From an uncultured Lachnospiraceae bacterium (GTDB taxonomy: Bacteria > Bacillota > Clostridia > Lachnospirales > Lachnospiraceae), in NCBI GenBank assembly GCA_902782625.1, contig CACZNZ010000321.1:1-8734 (forward strand): DNA of 8,734 bases, read 5' to 3'. Shown here piece after piece: positions 1-7,338 of this stretch; positions within the stretch are counted from its first letter, which is position 1, and each line of letters begins with the position of its first letter. A program made the translations under genes and the position numbers. The notes below the pieces were generated by a model. The model had not been told where the DNA came from, searched no databases, and saw only the letters and a list, made by a program, of their open reading frames with translations.

Positions 1-1
1 A

Positions 2-184
2 GTGTTTCTGCTCTGCGGTTTCTGCGCCAAAAGCATTTGGGGGGAAGACAGATATCTCTATGATACGTTACCCATGATGTATATATTATATGATCCGGAT
101 ACTGAACTCGAACATTATTATTACACTGATAATATCCTCGCCGGAAATATGAAGAGCTGGGAAATAACTACAGATGTACGATGA
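2..184 (+). CDS. Unrecognised protein, C-terminal fragment cut by window edge
   Basis: An open frame enters from the left edge and stops at the TGA at 182-184, giving at least 60 residues. It is rich in Tyr, Asp and Leu, with a run of three Tyr in the second half and no clear membrane segment after the first few residues. I do not recognise a family. A GTG lies at position 2, but the frame is open to the edge, so the true start is probably outside the window. It overlaps the following Sel1 ORF by 11 bases in another frame and shows no Sel1 character itself, so it is not simply the frameshifted front of that protein. It could be a real gene end or chance coding in decayed DNA. Confidence 0.3.
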   Translation: MFLLCGFCAKSIWGEDRYLYDTLPMMYILYDPDTELEHYYYTDNILAGNMKSWEITTDVR

Positions 185-533
185 TGGTAAAGGTGTTTCA
201 AAGGACTATAAGAAAGCGTTCGAATGGTTTGAAAAAAGTGCCTTACAGGGATATATCGCAGCACAGACGGATCTTGGCGTTATGTACGAGATAGGTCGCG
301 GGACAGATCAGAACTACGAAAAAGCTGTCGAATGGTATACCAAATCCGCGGAACAGGGACAGGACAGAGCCCAGTATTTGTTGGGAAACATGTACGAAAA
401 TGGCAATGGCGTGGAAAAGAACATTGATACTGCTATTGAGTGGTATACAAAAGCGGCTGATCAAGGCTATCAAAAGGCGAAAGATCGTCTGGACGACTTA
501 AATCCGGAACCACAGAAAGATAACAGAGGATAA
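174..533 (+). CDS. Sel1-like repeat protein, probably 5'-truncated
   Basis: The 119-residue product is almost entirely Sel1-like repeats, the 36-residue TPR relatives that form alpha-solenoid scaffolds for protein-protein contacts. Three units are visible: residues 1-35, 36-71 and 72 to about 107, each with the MYxxGxGV...AxEWYxKSAxQG pattern. A charged tail (PEPQKDNRG) follows. The first unit is incomplete: the frame starts at the MYDDGKGV position, which is mid-helix in a normal unit, so the usual preceding A-x-x-x-L-G half is missing. An in-frame TAA at 165-167 blocks extension, and there is only a weak GGGA upstream, not a good ribosome binding site. No signal peptide is present. The family assignment is secure. 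That this is the tail of a larger decayed gene rather than a short intact protein is my inference. Confidence 0.75.
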   Translation: MYDDGKGVSKDYKKAFEWFEKSALQGYIAAQTDLGVMYEIGRGTDQNYEKAVEWYTKSAEQGQDRAQYLLGNMYENGNGVEKNIDTAIEWYTKAADQGYQKAKDRLDDLNPEPQKDNRG

Positions 534-932
534 GGTGGAAGAGAGAGTGGAATCCACTTTGCACTTTGTCGAATCAGATTTTCACTATGCCATGATAAAA
601 ACTGCCGGGGGCAAATGATCCCAGCGCGCAAGACTTGCTGCATGGTGATATTCCTCGCAGCCGTCTATCTTCGCTGCGGAAGTAATGCACTTGCTGTTAT
701 ATATCATGTCTGTCATAACATACCTCAGTGCCATGGGCGGGTGCCCGCAAACATATATGTATCCATATTCACTGCTGAATTGGCAGCAGAAACTATCCCG
801 GCAGGTGTTGGCATGTGTGGTCGTATGATTTGTCTTTTGAAGAGCTGGACAATCCCGGGCATCTAAATACAGGGATTGCCGTGTTGGCTGTTTCATAAGG
901 CAGGCTTCAGGAACAAAAGGTTAATTGTATTT
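534..932. other. Gene-poor spacer of about 400 bp
   Basis: Nothing here looks convincingly coding. Short frames exist on both strands (585-896 minus, 615-866 plus), but they lie opposite each other, are Cys/His/Ala-rich, and lack ribosome binding sites and family motifs. Small symmetric elements are present: AGTGGA-A-TCCACT at 546-558, a CTGCTG/CAGCAG pair at 772-789, and CAATCCC (850-856) with GGGATTG (872-878) in a 7-bp stem with a 15-base loop. None is followed by a T-run. The promoter of the downstream pair should lie here, but I see no good -35/-10 combination; TATGAT at 824-829 lacks a -35 at proper spacing. Confidence 0.5.
546..558. repeat. 13-bp palindrome
   Basis: AGTGGA and TCCACT flank a single central A, just after the Sel1 stop codon. 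The size would suit a dimeric repressor site, but no regulator next to it supports that. Confidence 0.35.
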
Positions 933-2516
933 ATGAAAACATATAAGGAAGCTCTGAGTGAGCTGGAAGAACAGAATACAATAGAACAAAAGAATACGCG
1001 GTGGCATTATCTCTTTATTGGCGTGTATGCGATCCTGATCACCGCTTTTCTGGTCTGGGGATTCAGATTTTATAATGAAATATCTAAAGATCGTTATGCG
1101 TTTTTCATTTTTCTGGGCATTCCGGTTATCGGTCTGATCATTGAAGCAGTCAGCCTTAAGAATAACCGTGACCGTCTGGATATTCTCTACTCAAGGCATC
1201 AGGAACTTCTCCGGAGATTTGATACGGCTTCTTCGCAGCCGAATGATGAAACGGCAGATGACTTGATCAGAGAATGGGTGGGAACGGACAGAAAAGACAC
1301 CTCATTATCAGAAGAAGAGAGAAAACTGATCAGTCTGCTGATACGGATCTCTTTTTCTGTATTGCTGGTGTTGGTGCAGCATGCATTGCGCAACATGAAA
1401 AATACAGACGATCCGAAGCTCTCCATACCAATTGCTCCAACATCAATAGAAAGATATCAGTATGACGAGATCAAAACACATCGGGCCGACTCTTCCTCCA
1501 GGGAAAGGGTTTCCGATGTCCCGAAACATGCATCAACAGATGACTGGATGAAGGGGCTTACCGTTCCAACTCAGATTCTTTATGTGGACGGCCTGTTTTC
1601 ATATGAGATTACGGGATACAAGAAAAAGCGGCATAGTATTGTGTTAGAAACGCGCTTTACTAACGATTCGGAATATAATATAAAAGTTGAAAATGATTCA
1701 GATCATGAAAAGATCAATCATGAGGATAGAAGATGGTTGTTCCACATCAGTATGTATATACCGCCCGGAGAGACGAAAAAGAATAAAATAATAGTAAATG
1801 ACCATGATGTTCCCTGGTATGATGCGTCTCTTAAAGAACTGGAGTTAAAACTGCAGATTTATAACGCGGATGAAGAAGATGTCAATTCAGAACAGGCATT
1901 TCTTCTGGAAACACCTCCCCTTGTGATCCGGACAGAGCCTGCTGAGGGAATGAGCGCTCAGGAAGATTATATAATTGACAACGAAAGGAAGGTCCTTTTT
2001 GAATCTGACGAAGTGAGGGTGATCCGTACGGGCATCTTTGATTGTCTGTATATCAAAGACGGTACTCCGACATTTATGAGCAGTACTTACTGGGAGATCC
2101 TGATTGAAAATATGTCACAGGAAGCTATTGAGATCAAAGATGCTGAATGTACTGTTAACGGCAGGAATGCCCTCTGGGACGGAAATGATCCCGATAAAGT
2201 GTGGGGAACTGTTCCCGCGGGCAAAAGGGAGACAGTGCATTTTGACCTGATCGGGAAAGTACCGGATGATGATACGAGCAAGACCATAACATCCTACATG
2301 GAACTTATCGGAATGCTTCGTATGCCATTGGAAGACATAAAAACATCTTCCCTGAGCTTTGATCTGAACTACAGCAATTCTGACGGAACGCCTGTCAGTG
2401 TCAGACTGGATGATTCGTACAGATGTTTTGAAGGATTCGATAATGAAGATAGTCAAAAGGAATCCCTCGATACGGATGCTCTGTCGCTCCCGACAACTGA
2501 CTCATTGAGCGAATAG
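933..2516 (+). CDS. Three-TM membrane protein with two beta-sandwich-like modules (paralogue A)
   Basis: 527 residues from the ATG at 933, which follows AAAAGG at 915-920; an earlier in-frame TTG at 876 has no ribosome binding site and adds an unlikely leader. Hydrophobic segments lie near residues 24-46, 55-74 and 132-152. The rest is hydrophilic and presumably extracytoplasmic. Module 1 starts near W205 (WMKGL...ILYVDGLFSYEITGY, then LETRFTN). Module 2 starts near K353 (KVLFESDEVRVIRTGI, then ILIENMSQEAIEI, VNGRNA, VPAGKRETVHF). This E/D-x-V-x-V-x-x-T-G-x ... ENxS ... VNG ... PAGK layout resembles beta-sandwich domains I know from clostridial surface and zinc-ribbon membrane proteins, but no zinc ribbon is present. 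The next gene, 19 bp downstream, encodes a paralogue of the same architecture. The function is unknown; a surface-exposed binding or complex-forming role is inference. Confidence 0.85.
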   Translation: MKTYKEALSELEEQNTIEQKNTRWHYLFIGVYAILITAFLVWGFRFYNEISKDRYAFFIFLGIPVIGLIIEAVSLKNNRDRLDILYSRHQELLRRFDTASSQPNDETADDLIREWVGTDRKDTSLSEEERKLISLLIRISFSVLLVLVQHALRNMKNTDDPKLSIPIAPTSIERYQYDEIKTHRADSSSRERVSDVPKHASTDDWMKGLTVPTQILYVDGLFSYEITGYKKKRHSIVLETRFTNDSEYNIKVENDSDHEKINHEDRRWLFHISMYIPPGETKKNKIIVNDHDVPWYDASLKELELKLQIYNADEEDVNSEQAFLLETPPLVIRTEPAEGMSAQEDYIIDNERKVLFESDEVRVIRTGIFDCLYIKDGTPTFMSSTYWEILIENMSQEAIEIKDAECTVNGRNALWDGNDPDKVWGTVPAGKRETVHFDLIGKVPDDDTSKTITSYMELIGMLRMPLEDIKTSSLSFDLNYSNSDGTPVSVRLDDSYRCFEGFDNEDSQKESLDTDALSLPTTDSLSE

Positions 2517-2535
2517 TCATATACAGGTAAAAGAG

Positions 2536-4131
2536 ATGGAAAAAAACGATCACGTGATCCACGAGGAAGATTCATTAACAGAGATTATTCTGATGCAGAA
2601 GAGATGGCTTTTCGGTATGACGGTGATTAGTGTAATAACAGCGCTGTTCACAGTTTATATGGCTGTATTCTGGTATCAGGATAAGGATAACCGTTCTGTG
2701 AGACTTTTGTACTGCACGATAACATGTTTCGCCGGCCTTCTGCTGTTGGCGTGTATTATCTGTATTGTTCTTTGCAGCAAACATATCCTGAAAAACCGGG
2801 AAATAATAAACTCCGGTCTTCTCCGGACAGAAGGAACAACCGTAGAAAACTGCAGGCGGGAATGGCGCTCGTTTACAACAGGAGCGGCTTCTGTGTTAAG
2901 CCGTCTGACAAAGACACTGCTGATGGTTTTACTTCCGGCCGCAGGGTTATTGACACTCCATCTGCTATACGGCGAGACCGCTGCGGCTTCCACAAGTCAA
3001 TCGCTTGAAACCGACGAAACGGAAACAGCCTCTGATATCTTCACGGAAGCAAAAAAGTATAAGGACTTCCTGCTCACATCAGATTCCGATCATCTGTATG
3101 AAGAAGTTCCTGCCTATTACTCAGCAGAAGAATGGATGAAAAACAGGACGATCGCACCGCGGGTCTTATATGAAGACGATCAGTATAAACTGGAACTGAC
3201 CGGATACAGTATCCGGGAAGGAAACCTTCTCATTGAGACTGAGTTTACAAACAATTCAGAGAAGAGAGTTTTTGCCGGAGCAGTCTCCGGAAGTGTATAC
3301 ATCAATGATATGGTTACAGGGGTTTACTTAACCAACAACTTCGGTATGGAGACAAACGGCAACGTGTTGCCTGGCAGTACCGGGGGCGCCACGTTCACGC
3401 TGCCCGCAGACTCCGTATCCACGCTCGATCCATTGCTGAAAAAACTTGAATTCAGGCTGGGAGTATGGGAAAGAACAAGGACGTTTTATCCGAACTCACT
3501 TCTTCTTTCGACAGACCCGATTATCATTTATACGCAGTCCGATGACCGGCAGGATCCGGAGACAGATAATGCGGAAGAATATGAGCTCATTTCCGAGCCG
3601 GGAATGAAAATTCTGTATGAATCAGATGAGCTGCGTGTTGTCGGAAGAGGGATCCGGGGGCAACTGTACGACAATGAGGGGGAATACGTCATACCTGCAC
3701 CGGATTTTCTTTTTACAAGCACTACCTGGAAGTTTCTGGTTGAAAACCGGACGGATCATGAGATTGTAGTCGATCATCTTGCGTGTAATGTAAACGGAGA
3801 AAAGGCCCTGTCCAGTATCATGGACGAGGAATGGCTTGAAATACCTGATCCCGAGCACAATGTCCTGAATGAATATTACGAGGTTGAATTCAATCGTATT
3901 CCCAAGGCAATCGACGCAGGAAGAAGAAGAGAATTCTATTTCTCCCTGAAAAGGGCTGAAAATGCAGATGAAATAGAAGGAGAAGAGACATCAGAAGATG
4001 TTCGGCGAGTTGAACGGATGCTTGATGAGATCCAAACCGCATCAGCCGAGTTCGTTATAAATTATACGAATTCCGCAGGAGAAACACAACAGGTGCAGAT
4101 CGTCGATGAGTATGTCCGGCCGGATAATTAG
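2536..4131 (+). CDS. Three-TM membrane protein with two beta-sandwich-like modules (paralogue B)
   Basis: 531 residues from the ATG at 2536. AGG at 2525-2527 lies 8 bases upstream, and the 19-bp gap to the previous stop argues for one transcript. Membrane segments are near residues 25-46, 57-80 and 125-145. Between segments 2 and 3, an R-E-W motif (residues 108-110) matches R-E-W at 113-115 of the upstream protein. Module 1 begins at W200 (WMKNRT...VLYEDDQYKLELTGY, LIETEFTNNSE). Module 2 begins at M357 (MKILYESDELRVVGRGI, KFLVENRTDHEIVV, CNVNGEKAL). Offsets match paralogue A within a few residues, so the pair arose by tandem duplication of a gene that already had a duplicated module. The proteins have diverged strongly, which suggests separate partners or subunit roles. 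There is no enzyme signature and no lipobox. The specific function is not recognisable. Confidence 0.85.
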   Translation: MEKNDHVIHEEDSLTEIILMQKRWLFGMTVISVITALFTVYMAVFWYQDKDNRSVRLLYCTITCFAGLLLLACIICIVLCSKHILKNREIINSGLLRTEGTTVENCRREWRSFTTGAASVLSRLTKTLLMVLLPAAGLLTLHLLYGETAAASTSQSLETDETETASDIFTEAKKYKDFLLTSDSDHLYEEVPAYYSAEEWMKNRTIAPRVLYEDDQYKLELTGYSIREGNLLIETEFTNNSEKRVFAGAVSGSVYINDMVTGVYLTNNFGMETNGNVLPGSTGGATFTLPADSVSTLDPLLKKLEFRLGVWERTRTFYPNSLLLSTDPIIIYTQSDDRQDPETDNAEEYELISEPGMKILYESDELRVVGRGIRGQLYDNEGEYVIPAPDFLFTSTTWKFLVENRTDHEIVVDHLACNVNGEKALSSIMDEEWLEIPDPEHNVLNEYYEVEFNRIPKAIDAGRRREFYFSLKRAENADEIEGEETSEDVRRVERMLDEIQTASAEFVINYTNSAGETQQVQIVDEYVRPDN

Positions 4132-4214
4132 CAGATCTTTCGGCGTAAAAACATATATGGGCAAAGCCTCCGATACCGCCCGTGAGATTCTGAACAAATA
4201 AAACAGCGAATGAG

Positions 4215-4248
4215 GCTGTCACATCAGTTGTTGTGACAGCTCCTTTCG
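4215..4248 (+). terminator. Possible terminator of the paralogous pair
   Basis: GCTGTCACA (4215-4223) pairs perfectly with TGTGACAGC (4232-4240) around an 8-base loop, 83 bp after the stop of paralogue B. Only a short TCCTTT follows, so as an intrinsic terminator it would be weak; it may instead be an RNA-stabilising end or an old mobile-element palindrome. Confidence 0.4.
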
Positions 4249-4362
4249 CAGCGGGGCGGCGTTCAGGCGCAACGGGTACGCCGACCATCGAAATGAAGGC
4301 CCCTACTTGCCTTTTTGATGATATGAGTCGTATAATCCCGTTTTCGACAGTTAAGAATGAAG

Positions 4363-4407
4363 AAATCGCCAGAAAGCGCTTGATTTAAGCGCTTTCTGGC
4401 GATTTTT
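4363..4407. terminator. Strong bidirectional terminator
   Basis: A perfect 19-bp stem (4363-4381 with 4387-4405) closes a 5-base loop. On the plus strand it runs into TTTTT at 4403-4407; on the minus strand a TTTCTTC-like tract follows. It lies 33 bp beyond the stop of the minus-strand transposase fragment and would block transcripts from both directions. It probably belongs to the insertion sequence, where such hairpins stop outside transcripts from reading into the transposase. Confidence 0.75.
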
Positions 4408-4440
4408 CATTGCATAAATTGTTGTATGGAACGCCCTTAA

Positions 4441-5406
4441 TTATAAAATATTTCTAAATTTTTTATTAAGATTCTTTGGCATATAATATTTGTGATCCAG
4501 CTGGGATAGAGGGTAAATACTGTTAAGTGCAGTTAGGATTCGGGAACCCTTATATGTCGCTTTATAGAAATAGTCGTCAATGTCGGTGACCTGCATGTTC
4601 TGGAGTGTTGCAACTATATCATCTGGCGTGAAATGATATCCGGCCAAGTCGAATTTTTTCTGTAAAAGGCGAAATATGAGCAGAGCGGTATAGCAGACCA
4701 TGAAATGAGCTATAATCCGCGGTTCTTTGCGATGATACACCGGCCGTGACGAGAAGTTGGTTTTTAACAGTCGGAAACAATCTTCTATCTTATACCGCTG
4801 GGCTCTTATCGCAAGAATCTGCTCGACGTCATCTCTTTGTGACTTTGGGGTATCTCTGATATTGATATTGGTTGCAATGGCATAGAAACCGTCGTATTTT
4901 TCTTCCTCGGCAATCAGGTCCTTATCCAGATAGAACTGATCCGTGGCTGTTTCGCCAGATTTTCCCAGGGATTGTCTTTTGATAAAGCGGGTTATGTCAT
5001 GGGGGCCTTTCTTGTATGTCTCAGGATCGATGTTGCTCAGCAGTTTTTTTACACGCTCGATCTGGCGGTTCCTTATAAACCGTTGATATTCCATCATTTT
5101 TCTGGAAAAGGTCACGATCAGGGACTGTTTCAGGGTACCTTTTACTTTCTTTTGATATTTTTTCCCATTTTTATAGCTCGCCTCTTCATACAGGCCAAGG
5201 TCGATGAGATTGTCCGCCGGAATCACCTTATAAACCTTATCAAGGTATAACGCCCTGTTCTGTTCCGCTTTTTTATCGAATTCCTTCATTTCAGTAAGGG
5301 AGGCAGGGTCTCCGTTGGACAGCAGCCGGAAATCGCAGTCGTTAAACACCGCTTCCTGTAATACGGATGAAAGCTTCTTTATGGACTGGGTGACCACGAA
5401 TGCCCT
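4441..5406 (-). pseudogene. IS4/IS1634-type DDE transposase, C-terminal fragment
   Basis: About 320 residues are recognisable, from AFVVTQSIKK at the top end to the TAA at 4441-4443. The frame stays open to an ATG at 5490, but its first 28 residues come from prophage DNA read backwards and do not belong. Members of this family are usually around 500-600 aa, so the N-terminal part is lost, including the region that should carry the first two catalytic aspartates. The C-terminal signature is present: R-Y-K-I-E-D-C-F-R-L-L-K fits the R(3)E(6)K part of the IS4-type YREK motif, with the catalytic Glu at codon 4783-4785 and the Lys at 4762-4764. No promoter or start of its own remains, so the fragment cannot be an active transposase. 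The frame is otherwise clean, so truncation looks recent. Confidence 0.82.
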
Positions 5407-5625
5407 GCCGCCCATAGAATCCGTGAGATCACGGACGAGAGCTACGTGGAGGATCTTGAAGAAGAGAACAAGGGCCTCCGTGAGCATCACAAAGAAGTGA
5501 TGGTAAAACTCCGGGAGCAGTCAGAAACCATTGCAGGCCTCATCCGGGAAAAAGAAATCAATCGAAAAAAGCTTTCCGCAGCAGCGGGGCAGATTGGAAT
5601 AATCACATATAGGGAAGGGAGGTGA
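5407..5625 (+). pseudogene. Prophage coiled-coil protein, 3' fragment
   Basis: Reading plus-strand from about 5407, a frame continuous with the junction encodes some 72 residues before TGA at 5623-5625. The middle is a strongly charged heptad-like helix (ESYVEDLEEENKGLREHHKE, then VMVKLREQSETIAGLIREKE), followed by a short basic end. Its last codons contain the GGGAGGTGA ribosome binding site of the helicase start at 5632, the tight packing seen in phage operons. No start codon exists upstream because the gene runs into the transposase remnant on the opposite strand. I do not recognise the family; the phage origin is inferred from the neighbouring helicase and the spacing. The frame is too short and lacks a start, so gene callers would miss it. 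Confidence 0.55.
5617..5625 (+). promoter_or_regulatory. Consensus ribosome binding site of the helicase
   Basis: GGGAGGTGA ends 6 bases before the ATG at 5632 and overlaps the stop codon of the preceding coiled-coil gene. It fixes the start of the broken helicase and shows that this end of the gene is the original one. Confidence 0.75.
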
Positions 5626-5631
5626 TGCCAG

Positions 5632-5952
5632 ATGAAGTTCATGCCGCACAGCTATCAAAAATACGCGATTCAGTTCATTACTGAACATAAAGAGTCCCTG
5701 ATGCTGCTGTCCATGGGCCTCGGCTGAGGAAAGACAGTAATAACACTGCAGGCGATTTATGACCTTATGTTTGACAGCTTTGAAGTCAGTAAGGTCCTGG
5801 TCATAGGCCCGCTGCGGGTCTGTTCCTCCGTCTGGCCGGAAGAGCGGCTCAAGTGGGACGGCCTGGACTTCCTAAAAATGTCAGTGGTTTTAGGTAGTAA
5901 AGGACAGCGTGAAGCAGCTCTATGGACGCCGGCAGACGTATACATGTCATGA
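5632..5952 (+). pseudogene. Prophage SNF2-type helicase, interrupted and 3'-truncated
   Basis: From the ATG at 5632 the frame reads MKFMPHSYQKYAIQFITEHK and continues to LLSMGLG, hits TGA at 5725-5727, then resumes in the same frame with GKTVITLQAIYDLMFDSFEV, KVLVIGPLRVCSSVWPEE and KWDGLDF, ending in a second TGA at 5950-5952. This is the N-terminus of the SNF2-family DNA translocases common in clostridial prophage replication modules: a Q-motif-like PHxYQ, Walker A MGLGKT, and motif Ia VLVIGPLRV. Family members are usually around 450 aa, so the DExx box and the whole second RecA lobe are missing. The first stop sits inside Walker A, within six extra bases (GGCTGA). No recognisable helicase sequence follows 5952. 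An independent start at 5767 is possible but would give a useless fragment. Confidence 0.8.
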
Positions 5953-6010
5953 CCGGAAGACCATAACAGAGGATATGCACCCTGAATATAGATACTGAGG
6001 GAACGAGCTG

Positions 6011-7237
6011 TTAATATGGAGTCACAGGTTCAAAAGGTTTTGCTCCGTAATCCAGGTAGTTTAGTTTTTTTGTTCCTGCCACTATATCCAGAATCTCCTC
6101 TCTGGATAGATGTTCGGTAACGGGATTGCCGATAATGTACAAAGCACTCAGATTCGGCAGGTTAGCCAGGGGAGAGATGTCATCAATCAGATTGTCCTTT
6201 ATAACCAAACTCTTGAGGTTTTCCATGTTTGTCAAAGGTGTAAGATCGGTGATTTGGTTGTCATCAAGGGCTAAAAAAGTCAGATTCGTTAAATCAGCAA
6301 GTGGGGAGATATCACTGATTTGGTTAGCAATCAGGTTCAAATAGGTAAGGTTTGTCAGGCCAGCGAACGGGGTTAGATCGTTGACATGACAGCCGACCAA
6401 GGTCAAGCTCGTAAGATTAGTCAGGTTAGTCAGAGGAGAGAAGTCATTAACCTGATCACACATAAGGTTTAAAACCGTCAGATTAGTAAGATTTGATAAA
6501 GGAGATATATCACTGATCTGATAGCATCCTAATTCCAAATCCGTAAGGTTAGTCAGGTTAGCAAGAGGAGTAATGTCTGTGATCGGGCTGTTGAGCACTG
6601 TCAGATGAGTCAGACTCGTAAAGCTGCCCAACGGTGAGATGTCGGTTATCTTACTAGTGTATATGGTTAACTCTTTTAAATTGGAAAATGCGGATAAGCC
6701 TGTAATATCAGTCACATAAGTTCCGTCTTTATTGGACAATGCGAGAGACTTCATTGATAATGCATCTGCCACGGTGATATCCCGGCTTCCTATCCCGAGA
6801 GTTTCCTGGATCGCCTTTTTCAATACAGGATCCGGGATTTCAACGATAGCATCTAATGAAACTGTGTCTTCTTCAGCCGGAACAGTAGTAGATACATTCG
6901 CGTCTTCTGCTTCATTGGAAGAAGGAGCATGATATACCGGGCGATATACAACAAAAACAAAGAAAAGAGCAGCTAAAAAGACAGCCACAAGAACGATCAC
7001 TATTTTCATTCCGGACTTCTTTTTATTTTCTCGCCCGTTCTTTTCCGGAGACAAGCTGCTCTGCCCTGAGCTATCTGTCAGCGGTGATATGCTCGACTGC
7101 TTTTTTGCATCAAGGCGTCCCTGACTATATCCTTTACCGGATGGGATCTCTTGCAGATCGTCAGGAGCAGGAGAAAGGCTGCCCTGTTTGTTCAGTGATC
7201 CCTGTGCGGTTGTTTTTTCGGTGGTGCTGTCTGTCAT
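6011..7237 (-). CDS. Membrane-anchored internalin-like leucine-rich-repeat protein
   Basis: 408 residues; ATG at 7235-7237 with AAGGAG at 7243-7248 (minus), 5 bases away. Residues 1-76 are a Ser/Gln/Lys-rich, probably cytoplasmic tail without a signal peptide. Residues 79-97 form one membrane segment preceded by KKK, so the rest should be outside (type II topology). After a Thr/Glu-rich linker, an internalin-like cap (IPDPVLKKAIQETLGI, TVADALSMKSLALSN) leads into nine 22-residue repeats at residues 186-383, pattern NLTxLxLxxxQIxDISPLxxLT. Such repeats form a curved solenoid that binds proteins. The C-terminus is short, with no LPXTG or wall-binding domain. The gene is intact, faces the transposase remnant and phage pieces, and has its own promoter. 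The tail carries five short Q-[GS]-x-[LI] motifs. The ligand is unknown. Confidence 0.9.
   Translation of the reverse strand: MTDSTTEKTTAQGSLNKQGSLSPAPDDLQEIPSGKGYSQGRLDAKKQSSISPLTDSSGQSSLSPEKNGRENKKKSGMKIVIVLVAVFLAALFFVFVVYRPVYHAPSSNEAEDANVSTTVPAEEDTVSLDAIVEIPDPVLKKAIQETLGIGSRDITVADALSMKSLALSNKDGTYVTDITGLSAFSNLKELTIYTSKITDISPLGSFTSLTHLTVLNSPITDITPLANLTNLTDLELGCYQISDISPLSNLTNLTVLNLMCDQVNDFSPLTNLTNLTSLTLVGCHVNDLTPFAGLTNLTYLNLIANQISDISPLADLTNLTFLALDDNQITDLTPLTNMENLKSLVIKDNLIDDISPLANLPNLSALYIIGNPVTEHLSREEILDIVAGTKKLNYLDYGAKPFEPVTPY
6089..6682 (-). repeat. Nine 66-bp LRR-coding repeats
   Basis: The coding DNA for LRR residues 186-383 is a tandem array of 66-bp units, visible on the plus strand as recurring GTNAGGTTNGTCAGGTTNGC-like tracts. 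The units are similar but not identical, so the array could change copy number by recombination between strains. Confidence 0.8.
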
Positions 7238-7338
7238 AGTGGCTCCTTGTTATGATAATAACTCGCAGCAGTATTCTGCTTTGAATCAAAGCGGCAGACA
7301 CTTCGCGCGTGTGATTGGTCTTGACATATCCATATCAT

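Larger units (their letters stand above)
4132..4440. other. Intergenic region between the paralogous pair and the transposase remnant
   Basis: About 310 bp between two converging units. It contains two hairpins (4214-4241 and 4363-4405) and no convincing gene. A 29-codon frame at 4112-4201, overlapping the end of paralogue B, has no ribosome binding site. The stretch from about 4290 to 4360 is probably the end of the insertion sequence carrying the transposase remnant, but with no intact partner end in the window I cannot place the terminal repeat. Confidence 0.45.

Noticed and set aside
585..896. Minus-strand 103-codon frame in the 534-932 spacer
   Set aside because: No ribosome binding site, odd Cys/His-rich composition, no family motif, and an equally long frame on the other strand.
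4112..4201. 29-codon plus-strand frame overlapping the end of paralogue B
   Set aside because: The peptide looks plausible (ends in KASDTAREILNK), but there is no ribosome binding site and nothing else supports translation.
5725..5952. TGA recoding (alternative genetic code or suppressor) in the helicase
   Set aside because: Other genes end at ordinary TGA, TAA and TAG codons and use TGG for Trp; the gene is also truncated, so simple decay is the better explanation.
6089..6682. CRISPR-like or satellite array
   Set aside because: The regular 66-bp periodicity is fully explained by the 22-residue leucine-rich repeats it encodes.
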